Shown: positions 46,201-56,520, numbered from the stretch's first letter. The stretch: DNA of 64,000 nucleotides from Yamagishiella unicocca (GCA_003116995.1 BDSL01000037.1:620001-684000), one strand, 5' to 3'. The notes: generated by a model not told the origin, from the sequence alone. A program made the numbers and translations.

Positions 46201-46408
46201 CCCGCAGCAGCACCAAGGGGTGGCGGAGCTGCTGTGGAAGGATTCGAACCGAATGTCGCAGCGGCGGAAGGAGCGGCTGGCGGTGCTGGGGCGGCGGCTG
46301 GCGGCCAGGTCGGGGGCGACAGTGGAGGCGGCTAGGTCGGGGGCGACACAGAGCGCGGGCGCGGGGGCGGGGGGCGCAGGCACAGAGGCCATGGAAGTGG
46401 CGACGTAG
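43217..46408 (+). CDS. Proline/glutamine-rich low-complexity protein
   Basis: An uninterrupted frame of 1063 codons. I recognise no family. Near the N-terminus two WTW-type motifs occur in tandem: GWTWDGHSWQPSW and STWTWTGSEWVQS. A long Q/P/Y-rich region follows, with QYQQPPP units (44020-44250), further YQQP and HQQ tracts, an acidic patch (DLEEEEEEGE) and Ala/Gly-rich stretches. The C-terminus, VAELLWKDSNRMSQRRKERLAVLGRRLA, is the most protein-like part and looks helical and basic. Such proteins often act as RNA-binding scaffolds or condensate components, but no RNA-binding domain is visible. The true start may be the Met at 43386, since a CAG acceptor stands at 43337 and an upstream exon is possible. 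Confidence 0.6.
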   Translation: MPGLRHLLAHPGAHSLLTSTRARTGLTHRDPHAPLSLPSQAFRALLACSTGLKCLLMEAQGSGRGPLPCANNSTAPTATAPVLLAPSWATSASAGGDGSAPAAPPPQAPPQLHPPSDYHAGGPGSFTEPPRHATAARLPEQQHPGWTWDGHSWQPSWQEGPGGAQPPPGSTWTWTGSEWVQSRPPESDRAGGGSGRTLQPPPPGGPYTSPPPPHSGQPAYRYEGEPSRAATTPPAPASSTQGPGGPPSAATACGYPDPAAPPTQPPQYQQPPPQYQQPPPQYQQPPPQYQQPPPQYQQPPPGQYQQPPPYQQPPPYQQPPPLYQQSPLQYQQPTPSPYRQPPHPYQQPPNHYQLPPAAYQQPQQQQYQQPTQQAQQHPYPPPSFGAAPPPAAAAAAAGGPPTGPVPPHPSGGVGSPAPPAQPPPSEDPPPHHPPAPAPGGVVSLLPPPAPGRDPDGAAVLQQQQQQQRPQMDLEEEEEEGEVPRQEYQQQQQQQQHQQQHQQQHQPPPHQYQYPPHHPDSYQPPQHQQYPPYPPQPGQPPPQYQYPHTHPHPHPYPPPHHQHQQGQQQWPPQQPHLQQPYHQPEPQQRYHQPRPHHLYDQPRQPQAQHSYQHQQQQPQYVDHPMHDLDRGRADAPASWPPQQQKVAGEPGGPGLETRQQQPAEHCGAAVGAGSPSTGKRVRSLSMERGGTGQAPAGAAATAAPAAAAAASPRDSAASGALRLPGHGSCLSLTHPLAALGFWVDALPQGSRPLLQCQQPQQRRQQQQLRRLPGAAPPSRVPAAAAASWPPAVSQVPPEGAGGFAEAAAHAAAGPHQPQPRSCAARLPGQPLLALPARPLPGATLPTTTNTNTTAAAAGAGARKSPEAAEAAEVAEVAPRAPELEASLCTAAAAAVTAGAGQQGFAGAPVPPPGGAVPEAAAAAGAKAPRAHGGDRTAGPATPDPLVPPPPHNATVAAGVEGVEGVGGGAVAGNDGGSADAAAPPQQQQPPQPPQQAPQQHQGVAELLWKDSNRMSQRRKERLAVLGRRLAARSGATVEAARSGATQSAGAGAGGAGTEAMEVAT
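44020..44190 (+). repeat. Coding 21-bp repeat (QYQQPPP)
   Basis: About seven units of CAGTACCAGCAACCGCCGCCG encode QYQQPPP in frame, with length variants (QYQQPP, YQQPPPY) to the right. Confidence 0.9.
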
Positions 46409-46574
46409 AGCGGCACCTGGGGCCCCAGGTCGGGGAGCGAAGGAGGGGGGTTTCGAGGAAGGAGGGGGGAGGCGGAGGGGAGAGGGCGGGCGGGCGGGCG
46501 ATGTAGAAACGCACAACTGCTGGGTGGCAAGCTGCGGGAGCCGCATCGTGTGCTGGTGAGCTGGTAGTGTCAGG

Positions 46575-46700
46575 GAAGGGGGCGGCTAGAGGAGGTGTGT
46601 CAGAAGGGGGAGGCTAGAGGAGGTGTGTCGGAAGGGGGGGGCGGGAGGAGGTGTGTCGGAAGGGGGAGGCTAGAGGAGGTGTGTCGGAAGGGGGAGGGGG
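46575..46700 (+). repeat. Tandem repeat (GGCTAGAGGAGGTGTGTC)
   Basis: About four units of 27-29 bp ending GGAAGGGGGA, just downstream of the Pro/Gln-rich gene. Confidence 0.75.
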
Positions 46701-46866
46701 GGAAGACCTGGTTACGGGTAGGGAGGGGCGGCAGGGTCTGCAGGGGGCCGAGGGCGGGGTGGCACTGGGGTGTCGAATCGATGCGGCGGCGCGCCAGGGA
46801 GGGAGATGGCGGAGCGTCGGTCGGCATTTGAAGGGGCGAGGACCGAACCCATATAGTATTCTCAAA

Positions 46867-46940
46867 TCCTCCAGCATGCAGCATTCTCCAACCGTCTGTC
46901 CGCACCAGATGTTCTTTCGTACACGGGTTTTCCTTGCAAC
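46867..46940 (-). repeat. Family A/B repeat, inverted
   Basis: Reads, reversed, GTTGCAAGGAAAACCCGTGT, ACGAAAGAAC and GCATGCTGGAGG. This variant (B) has TGTACGAAAG in place of GGATGCCCGAAA. It lies between the Pro/Gln-rich gene and the surface-glycoprotein gene. Confidence 0.65.
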
Positions 46941-47587
46941 CCCACCCCTGCGTCGCGCCTCCTGGTGATGGCGGAGGCGCTAGGGAGGGGGCGCAGCTGG
47001 CCGCTTGCGTTGGTGCGTGTGGTTTGGGGCGCTGGGATGGGTGCTGCTGCCAACATATGCTTTTCTTGTCAAGCGCGGCACTGCGGCGCCACAGCAGCAC
47101 ACATGCCCGCGAAGGGCCGCAGCAGAGCGCTGCGGCCCGTGGCCCCGTGGGGCGGGGCGCGCGGGCGCAGAACCTGGGTGGCTGCTGACCCATGGGCCGG
47201 TGCCGTGCGGACCCAAGGGCGGCGTCGTTACATCGGGCCGCGCGCTCATTCGCGGCAGCTTCCTTCGGATTCCAGATCCGTTTCGTAGAGCGCACAAGCT
47301 GCCTCGCTTTTTTTTTTAATGCTGGTTGTGGACATTTAACGAAGCAAAAACAAAACGAAACGTGTAGAGCTGTGGACACCGCCATTGTTATCAGTCCCCG
47401 CATCCGCATTGCCGCTTAGGGTGACCGCTGGAGTCCAAGCGACTGGTCCGACCTCCGACCAAAGACCACCTAGACCAGCAGCCCGTCTCTCCACTCCACC
47501 CCACCCGCCCCCAGCCGCAACCCTAGCTCCGCCAGCGCTGCACCCACACAAGACCCCAAGCGGGAGGGAGCAAACCAAGCAAGCAGC

Positions 47588-50500
47588 ATGAGCCGCACAG
47601 ACGTCCTCCGCCTGGCCCGACCCTCGGGTCACTTGCTGCTGGCTCCAGTCCTGGCAGCTCTACTCGCGATATCAGGTGGCGCTGGGGGCTGTGAGGGGCC
47701 GCCTGGATGTCCGCGGCTAGACCCAGCGCAATGCGCAGCGGCATTTCTGCTGCTGATGCTGCTGGCGGGAAGAAAAATATATTTCCGCCCAACCGGCCGC
47801 TCAGCAGCCTCGATGGGGAGGGCGAGAGCCTAGGGTGTAACATGCGGACAGCTCTTCCCGGCAAAGGCCGGCTGCTGAGCGGGGCGCTAAAGGGGCGGGC
47901 AGTTCGATGCTCCGTTGACATTCCTGCGGCGTATGATATCCTTTCCCAGCAAACGACGCTCAACACGAGCCCCCTGCCCCCCTCGTTGGCCGCGCAGCTG
48001 AGGCCTGCTGAGAGCCCCCGCCACTCTCCCCCATAATGTATGATGCTGCTGCTGCACAGACCTGCGACTCCACAGCCGGCCTACAGCCGCGATTGCTAAT
48101 CGGCTCTGGCCGCATCTCGTGCCGGAAAAGGCACAGCCCGAAGCCCATTCCTCCGTCTTGCCGCCGCCTACTCCTGACTGCACCTTCACCCGATCCCCGG
48201 CCCAATCCTGATGACACCACTCTCCCCCTCTCGCTCCTCTTCCCCTCCCGCTCCTCTGCCCCTCCTGCTCCTTCGCATGCCCTTTCCCTCCCCCGCCACC
48301 GTCCTTGTCGCGTCAACGGTTTCTTCGCCACCCCCCCGCCACTGCCCCCGCAGGCCTGCTGGTCCCCTCCGCTCACGGCAGCGACGTCTTTCTGCGCAAC
48401 GCCACACTCACCGTCCAGAACGCAACCTGCGTCCCGGGGGCTGAGGAGGTGGCGGCCATCGGGGCGGTGCTGTTCGCTTCGGCGCTCAACAACACGGGAC
48501 TGGTGGAGCGGTCCGAGTACGCGCAGGTGGGTGGGTGGGGGGTAAAAGAACCAGTAACGTGACTTGGGAAATGTTGCGTGTGCATAGCCTTCGGACACCG
48601 GGACGCGCGCGCATGCTACTGGACTAGGGCGCAGGTGTGTGTGGGGTGGGGGGGGGGTAAAAGGAAGACCCGTGCACGAAAGGAAAAGCAGGTGGGGTGG
48701 GGGGGTGGCGGGGAGACCCGTGTACGAAAGAAAAAGCAGGTGGGGTGGGGGGGTGGCGAGGAGACCCGCTTGCACGACGGAGGAGGAGGCGGAGGAGGAA
48801 AAGTCGCCGAGGAGTCGTTTGAGACACGTGTGAAAGAGAAACTGGTTCGACCATCGGTGATCTGCGGACGAGGCAGAGGAGACCCGTGGGTTGACGCGCG
48901 AGGGAAAGGGAAACCGTGGTGGGGGCCAGGGCGGCAAGGGAGGGCGGGGTGGCCGAGACCCTACCCCACCGAACAGCCAGGACCGCCCACCTGCCGCAGC
49001 TAGCAGGCCCCCTCAGCGTGCGGGTCCCTTCCCCCTTCCACATCCCTTGCCGCTCCTTTCCCTCCACGCAACAGCTAACCCCCCCACCCTGCCAAGTGTT
49101 TTTGGCTTTGTTTCTGGCTTTTTTCGGCTTTCGAAACCCTGCCAAGTCCTCCAGCATGCATCTCGAAACGTCTGTTCTAAACGGTTTTCTCTTCGTACAT
49201 GGGTTTTCCGTGCAACCCCCCACCCCCTTGCCCGTCCAGGCCTACCTGTGTCCTGACGGGCTGTCGCTGTGTGACGGCCTGTCGGTGCTTGAGGTGAGAA
49301 GGGGGGGGGCACTGGCGGGTGTCGATTGGCCGCTACACCGCCAATAGGAGTGAGTGTGTGCAGGGGGGGTGTGTGTGGAGCGAGCCACCGCGGCTGATCG
49401 CCGGCAGGGATAGGCCCCAGGGCACCTGGAGCTCCGAAACCAACCGCATCACCAGCTCACATCGACGTACGCCCTCCCTCGAGACTAGCCGCCCCTCCCT
49501 GGTCCAACAGCGCCGCCCCCTGCTGCTCCCCACAACCTAGAACTCGGCCCCCAACCCAACCCAACCCACCTCGCCGGGCCCCCGCCCCTGTCCCCCCGCA
49601 CCCGGCCGCCAGAGCTTCGCCACCATTGAGGCCAACAACTCCTTCATCCTGGCGGGGGCCGACGATGAGACCTTCGAGTCGCTGGAGCTGGTGCTGAGGC
49701 AGGTGAGGACGCGGCCTTGCCCTCGCTCGTCCCAACCACCTCCGTACGGGGCAACTGATCGGTACCGGTAGTACTGCTGGCCCTGCGTTACCCCTCTCCC
49801 CGGCCGCTCACTGACACCATTGCGCCATTCCAACCCTCTCCCTGTCTTCTGTCGCTGGCTCTTTGGCGTCATACGCCCCTCAACACCCCTTCCCCTTCCC
49901 CTCCCAACCCCTTCCCCCCTCCCCCTACGGTTTTTACACACACCCTGCTTTCTCTCCCCACCCCCTCCGGCTTCAGAACAACACCCTAGCCCTCACCGGC
50001 GGCGGCTTGGTGACGCTGTACCGCTCCACCCTCTCACTGGGCTCCATCAACTGGCTCTACGTCTCCAACGACACCACGCTGCAGCTCAACAGCTCGCGAC
50101 TCAACTTCACCGACTTCATGTCCTGGTGGGGCAGCAGGGGGGGCGGGGGCGGGGGATGGGCTTGGTGGTGAGCGGGAGATCGGGGTGGTGGGCGCAGGGG
50201 AGGGTCAGGGGAGGGTCAGGGGAGGGTCAGGGGAGGGTCAGGGGAGGGTCAGGGGAGGGTCAGGGGAGGGTCAGGGGACGAGGGACTCGACGAGATTCAG
50301 GCAAGAGAGGTACCGGATGTGGCCAGCAGCGAGATCGACAGGCAAAGGCAGCCCCCTCCTCCCCCCTCCTCCTCCCTCCCCCTCCTTGCCCCCTCGCATA
50401 AAACGATTTTTATACACCCCCCTGCCCCCCCAGGTCGGTCGACAGCAGCACCGTGGTGGCCACCGACAGCATCCTCAGCTTCCAGGACACCGTAGTGTAC

Positions 50501-52529
50501 GGCAACGCGAGCCGCCTAGGGCTAGTGAACTCCACCTGGTGGGTCGCAACAAGGGGGGCAGAAAGAAGTGAGCCGATGGTCCCCACCCCCAGCCCCACCA
50601 GCTGCACCCCCACCAGCTGCAACCCCACCAGCTGCAACCCCACCAGCTGCAACCCCACCAGCTGCAACCCCACCAGCTGCAACCCCACCAGCTGCAACCC
50701 CACCAGCTGCAACCCCGTTTGCCCCAGGCCGCCCCGTACCCCCAGCCCCTCCCCTTCCCCCCTGGTCCCGACTCCCCCCTCTCCCCCCCAGGACCCTCAA
50801 CAACACGTACCTGCCCCCCCCCGCGCTCTACCAGGGCAAGGTGGCGCCAGTGGCCTGGTTCGACAACAGCGACATCTCAGTCCAGGGTGGGGCGCGGGGA
50901 GGAGGAGGCCAGGGGGGGTGAGGGGCCTTGACAGCGCAACATGTCGGGATGGAGGGTTTTAGGGTTTTAGGGTTTAACAGGTGCAGTGCCACGTGGGTGC
51001 TCGGCCTAGCAAGCACGTCAGCCTCCTAGCCTGGGGCCGCAGGGTAGATGTGGCTCTGTGCTTGGGAAGCCCCCCGCCCCCGGACCCTTCACCCACTGCA
51101 GCCGCGGACCCGGATCCCCCCCTGGACCGGACTCCGCCGCCATGCCGCCCCTGGTTTCCACCCCCGACACTCCCTCGCTGCCCCCCTCGGCTCCCCGCTG
51201 CGTCTGTACCAGCCCCCGTCCCCACCCTTCAGCTGCCGACCCACGGGTCGTCTCGGCCCCCCAACCCTGGCTCCCCTCAGGCAGCCTGGTGGTGTTCGAG
51301 AACTTTCCGGTGCTGTTGACCAACACGTCCGTGCTGCTGGTCAACAGCACGCTGCGGCTGGTCAACAGCACGCTTGAGCTGTGGGGCAGCCCGCTGGGCC
51401 TTATCAACTCGCGCGTGGAGCTGTACAACGGCAGCCAGATCGATGTGGGTCGGGGCCGGGCGCCGCACCCCATCACCTACCCATGATGTTGCCAACCGTT
51501 TTAAACAATTTCACCTCCATTTCTGTGATCAGTGATCTCCTGCCTCGTACGACCAAAACGCGTCGCTCCGTTCCCCTGCAGTTCTACTGCGGTTCGACCA
51601 CCGTGTTCGAGGGGCTGGTCACCAACGTGTCGCTGTCCATCACCGCCAACGCCGTCAACGCCCCCCTGCTAGGGCAGCCGCTGGGCGCCACGGGAGCCAC
51701 CGTACTGAACGAGCCGTTCGGCGATCTGGCGCTGACATCGGTAGGTGCAGCGGGGACCTGGGAGCTGGGTGTTTGGAGCTGGGTGTTTGGAGCTGGAAGG
51801 AGGGTTTGGGTGTTGGGTTTGGGGTTTTGTTGGGTGTTGGCTGGATGTTGGTTGGGTTTTGGTTGGATTTTGGTTGGGTTTTGGTTGGGTTTTGGTTGGG
51901 TGTTGGGTTGCAGGTTCACGGCAGGTGGGGCCGACGCGGTTATGGGGGGGAGGGCGGCGCATAGTGGACTCCCCCGCCTGCTCGCCCGCTTGCCGGCCCG
52001 GAGGGGGGGAGAAGGATCCCCCGGGGCATGACTGCAGGGGGGGCTGCAAGGAAAACCCGTGTACGAAAGGGAAAACCCTTTGGGACAACCGTTTGGAGAT
52101 GCATGCTGGAGAAATTGGTTGAGACAAGTAAAAGTCGGGGGTCGTAGGCAGGTCGGGTGTGTGCGGGCGACAGCCCTGCCCGGCTGCTCTCCCGTCAGGC
52201 TGGCGGCACAAAACCCGGGTTGGCCTCCCCCGCTTCCCGACCCCGCCCCTCGACGGGTCTTCCTTGCAGCGCCTCGACGACGACACACCGCACTGCCCCC
52301 TCCCTTGACCTCACCCGCCTCCTTGCCATTTCCCCCGCCTCCATGCAGTTGGTGCCTTAAGGGAAAGCCTGCGGTTCGCCTGCGGTTCCTGCTACCCGGC
52401 CCCAACCCGGGAAGGAAGGGGGACGGGCGGGAGGAAGCCCTTCCCGCGACCATGCTACTGCCGCTGCTGCTACTGCCGCTGCTGCTACTGCTGGCTCGCA
52501 GGGGTGGCTGGAGGGAGGGGGTGAAGTGA
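47588..52529 (+). CDS. Secreted, N-glycosylated surface protein
   Basis: Exon 1 (47588-47675) encodes a signal peptide, [29 protein letters not shown]. Further exons: 48354-48525, 49231-49290, 49612-49702, 49978-50126, 50434-50540, 50791-50887, 51281-51445, 51581-51739. About a dozen N-x-S/T sequons are visible, for example [79 protein letters not shown]. The repeated short beta-strand-like pattern ([17 protein letters not shown]) suggests a right-handed beta-helix or similar, so a cell-wall or adhesion role is inferred. The last exon is ambiguous: one reading ends in [18 protein letters not shown] (membrane anchor), another gives [14 protein letters not shown] then a Cys-rich tail, a third stops at LVP. 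No known family is recognised. Confidence 0.65.
49147..49216 (-). repeat. Family A/B repeat, inverted
   Basis: Reversed copy with GCATGCTGGAGG, CCGTTTAGAACAGACG and a TGTACGAAG-type end in an intron of the surface-protein gene. Short forward pieces of the same ACCCGTG(T/C)ACGAAAG motif lie at 48664-48690 and 48712-48738. Confidence 0.75.
50186..50280 (+). repeat. 11-bp repeat (GGGGAGGGTCA)
   Basis: About eight units in an intron of the surface-protein gene. Confidence 0.85.
50584..50717 (+). repeat. 15-bp repeat (ACCCCACCAGCTGCA)
   Basis: Eight to nine units, starting 40 bp after a splice donor in the surface-protein gene. They read as SCNPT on the plus strand, so retention of this intron would give an in-frame-looking repeat, but I take it as intronic. 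Confidence 0.85.
50954..50976 (+). repeat. Interstitial TTTTAGGG telomere-type repeat
   Basis: GGGTTTTAGGGTTTTAGGGTTTA contains just over two perfect TTTTAGGG units, in an intron. Confidence 0.75.
52044..52148 (+). repeat. Family B repeat, long copy
   Basis: GCAAGGAAAACCCGTGTACG, then CCGTTTGGAGATGCATGCTG, GAGAAATTGGTTGAGAC and GGGGGTCGTAGG. It is the family B equivalent of full-length family A, in the last intron of the surface-protein gene. Confidence 0.75.
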
Positions 52530-53015
52530 AGGCCGGTACGGCGGCCGCGTAATGGACAGGCCGAGGTGTTGAGCAGCATGTTGGAGGATGGCCTAGCCAC
52601 ATTGACGCCAGTTGCTTGCTAGGTAGTATAAGCTGAAGCTTGCGGCTATATAGTTATGCGGCCGTTGCCGATAAGTCATGTGTGCAGTACCCCAGCCGAG
52701 CCGCTAATGCCGCCTCGGGACCAGTTGCCGGTGACGTGCAGCCCATTGGTTTGGCAGTGCTGTCCATCAGTGGGCTGCACTCATCGCGTTGTGACATCTC
52801 CTGACGCCCCCATGTTTGCCTGATGGCTGACTGTGAAATAGATGACACTGGTGATAGTGATAAGGTTTGACGGCCCTGAGGCCCAAGGAGGGAGGGAGGC
52901 TTCGGGGACAGGAGAGGGCATGGGAGGCCATGCCAGCCGTCTGTTGGCTGGCCGTATGTTGGCCCAGCTGCTTGCAGCCAATGTGCACCTTGTTATCGAT
53001 AAAAAAAAGTAGCTG

Positions 53016-53020
53016 TGTAA
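53016..53020 (+). terminator. TGTAA poly(A) signal, surface-protein gene
   Basis: First TGTAA on the plus strand after the gene, about 490 nt past the latest stop codon and 260 nt before the GPX start. Confidence 0.6.
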
Positions 53021-53283
53021 AAGAGACGTGTGCAAGGCGTTACGTTCACCAATTGCATATACTTGCACGGCTGACGCCTGACCCGTACGGTGTTGGTCAT
53101 GGCCCTGCCTGCTGGGTCACGCTTAGAGACCATATTTTGCCCCGGCATCGTTGTCAGCAAACTCTTGCTGCAGCCGTGTCAGCGCCCTACTTAAGGGCCC
53201 ATAAAGGCCATCAGCGGGTCGTAACGCCAAAGCCGTCGTGTCGCAAGGGAGTTTACAGCTGAGATCTCGAAGATAATAGCAGT

Positions 53284-55916
53284 ATGCTCAACGTGACCAA
53301 GTGCCGCTTGCCTTCGGCCCGCAAGCCGAACGGCGCAGTCCATCGGCGCGGCGTGGCGTGCCGCGCGACCGCAGAAGACCCTTCTCGGCGCGCGCTGCTT
53401 TTGGGTGCCGCCGCGGCCGGAGTCGCTCGTAACCTGTGGTTGCCTGGTAAGCACACATCATCATAGGCGGAGAGGAGCTGCTTTGCTGCTGCTCGTATGT
53501 TGCATTTCGTCCGTCATGCGCCCTCGAAGAGGCCTCGCCAAACGCGCCTATGGTTTGCGTATCCTGTTTCAGGAGGAGCTGTAGCTGCTGATGAGCCGCG
53601 CTCTGCGTACGAGTTCTCGGCTCTGCAGAACGAGACGGAGCGCAGCCTCTCGGCCTACCGCGGCAAGGTGCGCGGACAGGGGGTTGGCCGCCAGCTGGCA
53701 GCGTGATCCCGGTGACCTCTGATTCCTCCGCCCCCGCATCTTTGACCCGCTACTTCCCATATCTCCCCCCCATCCCCGCAGGTCATCGTAGTGATGAACA
53801 TTGCTTCTGAATGAGCCTTGTGAGTCGACCCGCCATTGCGGCGGCAGCAGTAGCAGCAGCAGCACTAAGCCATAACTGCAGTAGTAGCCCTGGGGAAGAG
53901 CGTGCAGCACAAGGGCTGTGTGTGTGTGGGGGTGGGGGCTGAGGAGGTATACTTTGGCTCGGGTGGGCGGTGCCGGCGCTACCCAGTCCGCGGCCAGTGT
54001 GGCCAGTCCCCTTCCCCCCCGCTAGATCCCGCAACGTCCTAACCTTGCCCCGCCCCCTCGCTTCCTTCCCCCCCGACCCAAATGGTGAACCCGGCAGGCA
54101 AACGGTCAACTACCCCGGTACGGGCAGCCCACGGCGGCAGGACGGGGTGGCTGGGTTTTTGTCGTACAGTGCGGCAGTTCCGTGGACCTCGGCTCCGCTG
54201 TCCAGCCCAGCTGTCCAGGCCCGCCGGAACATAGGGGAGGGGGAGGCGGGTAAATGTGTTTCGCCTTGCGCGCCTCCCGCACCGCAGGCCTCAGGACGCT
54301 GTACGACCAGTACAGGGCCGACGGTTTTGACCTGATCGCATTCCCGTGTAACCAGGTGGGTGGCACACAGGAAGGGTGCGGCGGGAGGGTGCGGCGGGAG
54401 GGTGCGGCGGGAGGGTGTGAGTGGCCCTAGGTGCTTGGTGGCGGCTCCTCGCGGTAAGCCCCACCCCGCACTGCGCTGACGGGCGGCGCCGGCATCGCAG
54501 CAACTCCCCTTGCCCTGATAACCCCGGCCCGACCCGGTACACGCCTCTGCCCTTTTCCCTCCCCCCCCTCCGCTCCCTGCCTGCCGCGCCCGGCCCTGTT
54601 TTCCACCACCACCACCACCACCACCACCCCGCCAAGCCCCCCGCCCCCCCTTGCTCTCCCACCCCGATTGCGACATGTGTTCATACGCTACTTCCGCCTG
54701 CGGCCCGCCTGCGGCCCTCCCCCGCTCAGTTTGGCATGCAGGCCCCGGGCACCAGCCAGGAGGAGCGTGAGTGGGCCTGGAAGAAGTTTGGAGCGGAGTT
54801 TGACGTGTGAGTCGCGGCAGGGCGGGGAGGACGAGAGAGCGGCAGCGGCAGCGCGACAGCGGGGTCCCCTGAGTCAGCATCGGCCCGTCCCGTACACCGA
54901 AGCGCTGTCCACCCACGCCGCGTGATCCTGCACCTGCACGGCAGGTACGACAAGGTCGATGTGAACGGTCCCGGCGCGCACCCGCTGTTCCAATTCCTCA
55001 AGTCGCAGCAGCCGGTGTCCACTCCGTCGGATGTGCGCAGCAGGCCCAACGGCGACATCGAGTGGGTGAGTGGGGCAGGACGGGGGGCCAGGGGGCGGGA
55101 CTGGGGGGCCAGGGGGAAGGGGGAGGGGAGAGTGAGAAGGGGAGGAAGGAGGGAGAGGCGGGGATGACGGGGCAGGGTACGGTCGACAGGAGTGGGGCAG
55201 ACGGATGGGGGGCAGGGCCGGGCGGGGCGGGGGGATGTCGCCTTGTTCCCTAGCCCCAGCCCTATGCCCCGCCCCCAGCAACACCCCCCTTCCCCTCCCG
55301 GCCCCAGAACTACGCCAAGTTCCTAATCGATCGGGACGGCACCCCCGTGAAGCGCTACAAGCCATCGTTCGACCCGGTCTACATGGATGCGGACGTGGGT
55401 AGCGGCGCCAGGGAGGGGAGAGCTCCAGGGAGGGGGCGGGGTCGCGGGGGTGTATAAAAACCGTTTTACGCAACGGGTCGAGGGGGGGGGGACTCAGCGA
55501 AACCCCTAGGCAGTCTTTAAGACAGCTGCCGCTACTGGCCTGCTAGTACGGTATGGCGGCCCTGAAAACTGTTGCCCACCTCCTCGCATCATTGGCCCCA
55601 CGTGTGGCCCTGATCCGCCCACCTCCATCCTCTGAGGCTCCGATTTCTCTAACAACCCCCCCGTCCCGCAGTGACACTGCGCCTGCCTGCTCGTGTATCG
55701 CTCCTCCGCTTCGACATCGATGCCATTGTAGCCGTCAGCAGGCCCGCTCCACTCCCCCGCTGCCCCCTCCAGCTGCACTCCCCCGCTGCCCCCCTCCTGC
55801 CCCCCCCTCCGCCCCTGGCTTGCTCGCAGGTGCGGCTGGTGCTGGCGGGCAGGCCGCCGCAGCCAGCCGAGTGCGTGCTGCACCCAGGCCGCAGGGTTTG
55901 CAAGGTGGACGTGTAG
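53284..55916 (+). CDS. Glutathione peroxidase, selenocysteine-containing
   Basis: Reduces hydroperoxides. Exons: 53284-53446, 53573-53667, 53782-53819, 54098-54117, 54288-54355, 54730-54806, 54945-55065, 55308-55394, 55830-55916. The active-site block reads NIASE-TGA-AL, with TGA (53812-53814) at the peroxidatic position where relatives have Cys or Sec. All other exons stay in frame, giving FPCNQFGMQAPG (Gln), EWNYAKFLID (Trp, Asn), DVNGPGAHPLF and a C-terminus VCKVDV. So the U-Q-W-N tetrad is intact. The N-terminus has an Arg-rich plastid-type stretch, then SRRALLLGAAAAGVA and AVAADE: a twin-arginine plus AxA signal, implying the thylakoid lumen. Exon 4 has only 20 nt. A candidate SECIS lies in the 3'UTR. 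A predictor that treats TGA as a stop would truncate or skip this gene. Confidence 0.9.
53812..53814 (+). other. In-frame TGA, selenocysteine codon
   Basis: It sits exactly at the catalytic position of the GPX family (NxAS-x-U) and only 5 nt before an exon junction. The downstream exons stay open and conserved. Recoding is inferred from this and from the SECIS candidate. Confidence 0.88.
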
Positions 55917-56520
55917 AGGCGCCGAGAGCGGAGGAGGAGCGCCGGGAGCGAGGCCAGGCAGCCGCCGGGTCCGGGCCCAGCCCGGGGCTACGCGACTAAG
56001 GGCGCCGTGCCGCTGCTGCTGGTGGCTGTGGCGGTGCTGATTGCGGATAGTGGTAACGGTGGTGATTGTAACGGCGGTGCTGATTGCGGATAGTGGTAAC
56101 GGTGGTGCTGCTGCGGCTGTGCCGCTGCTGATGCTACTGAGCTGCTGTTACGGTACTCCTGGAGGACTCACTCGCAGCCTTTGTTGGCGACCATGGTGGT
56201 GATCCTGGTGGTGATCCTGACGGTAGTCACGGTGGCGGTCATGGTGGTGGTGACCGTCACCGTCACCGCGACAGCAGTGCCCAGCAGTGGGGCGGGAGGC
56301 GCTTTGACGCCCCAATTTTGAGCGGCGACGCAGCTGGGGGTGCTGATGAGCGGCCGCCTTCGTCCGTTGTTGGCATGTCGCGTGCGCGTCCCACCGTGTG
56401 TGGGCGGTAGTCTTGCGGACGTGGATCCATGCACCGGGTGCACCGGGTGGGGGGGGTCCCTAAGGTCATGGCCGGGCCGGCGGCAGCCTTCCGAGTGTCG
56501 GAGGAGCTGCCACTGCAGGG

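Noticed and set aside
50584..50717. SCNPT repeat as a coding domain of the surface protein
   Set aside because: A GT donor precedes it and a good acceptor follows. Joining these restores W-TLNNTY in frame, so the repeat is intronic.
53812..53814. TGA as a disabling stop (GPX pseudogene)
   Set aside because: It is the only in-frame stop, it lies precisely at the catalytic residue, every downstream exon is conserved with good splice sites, and a SECIS-like element follows.
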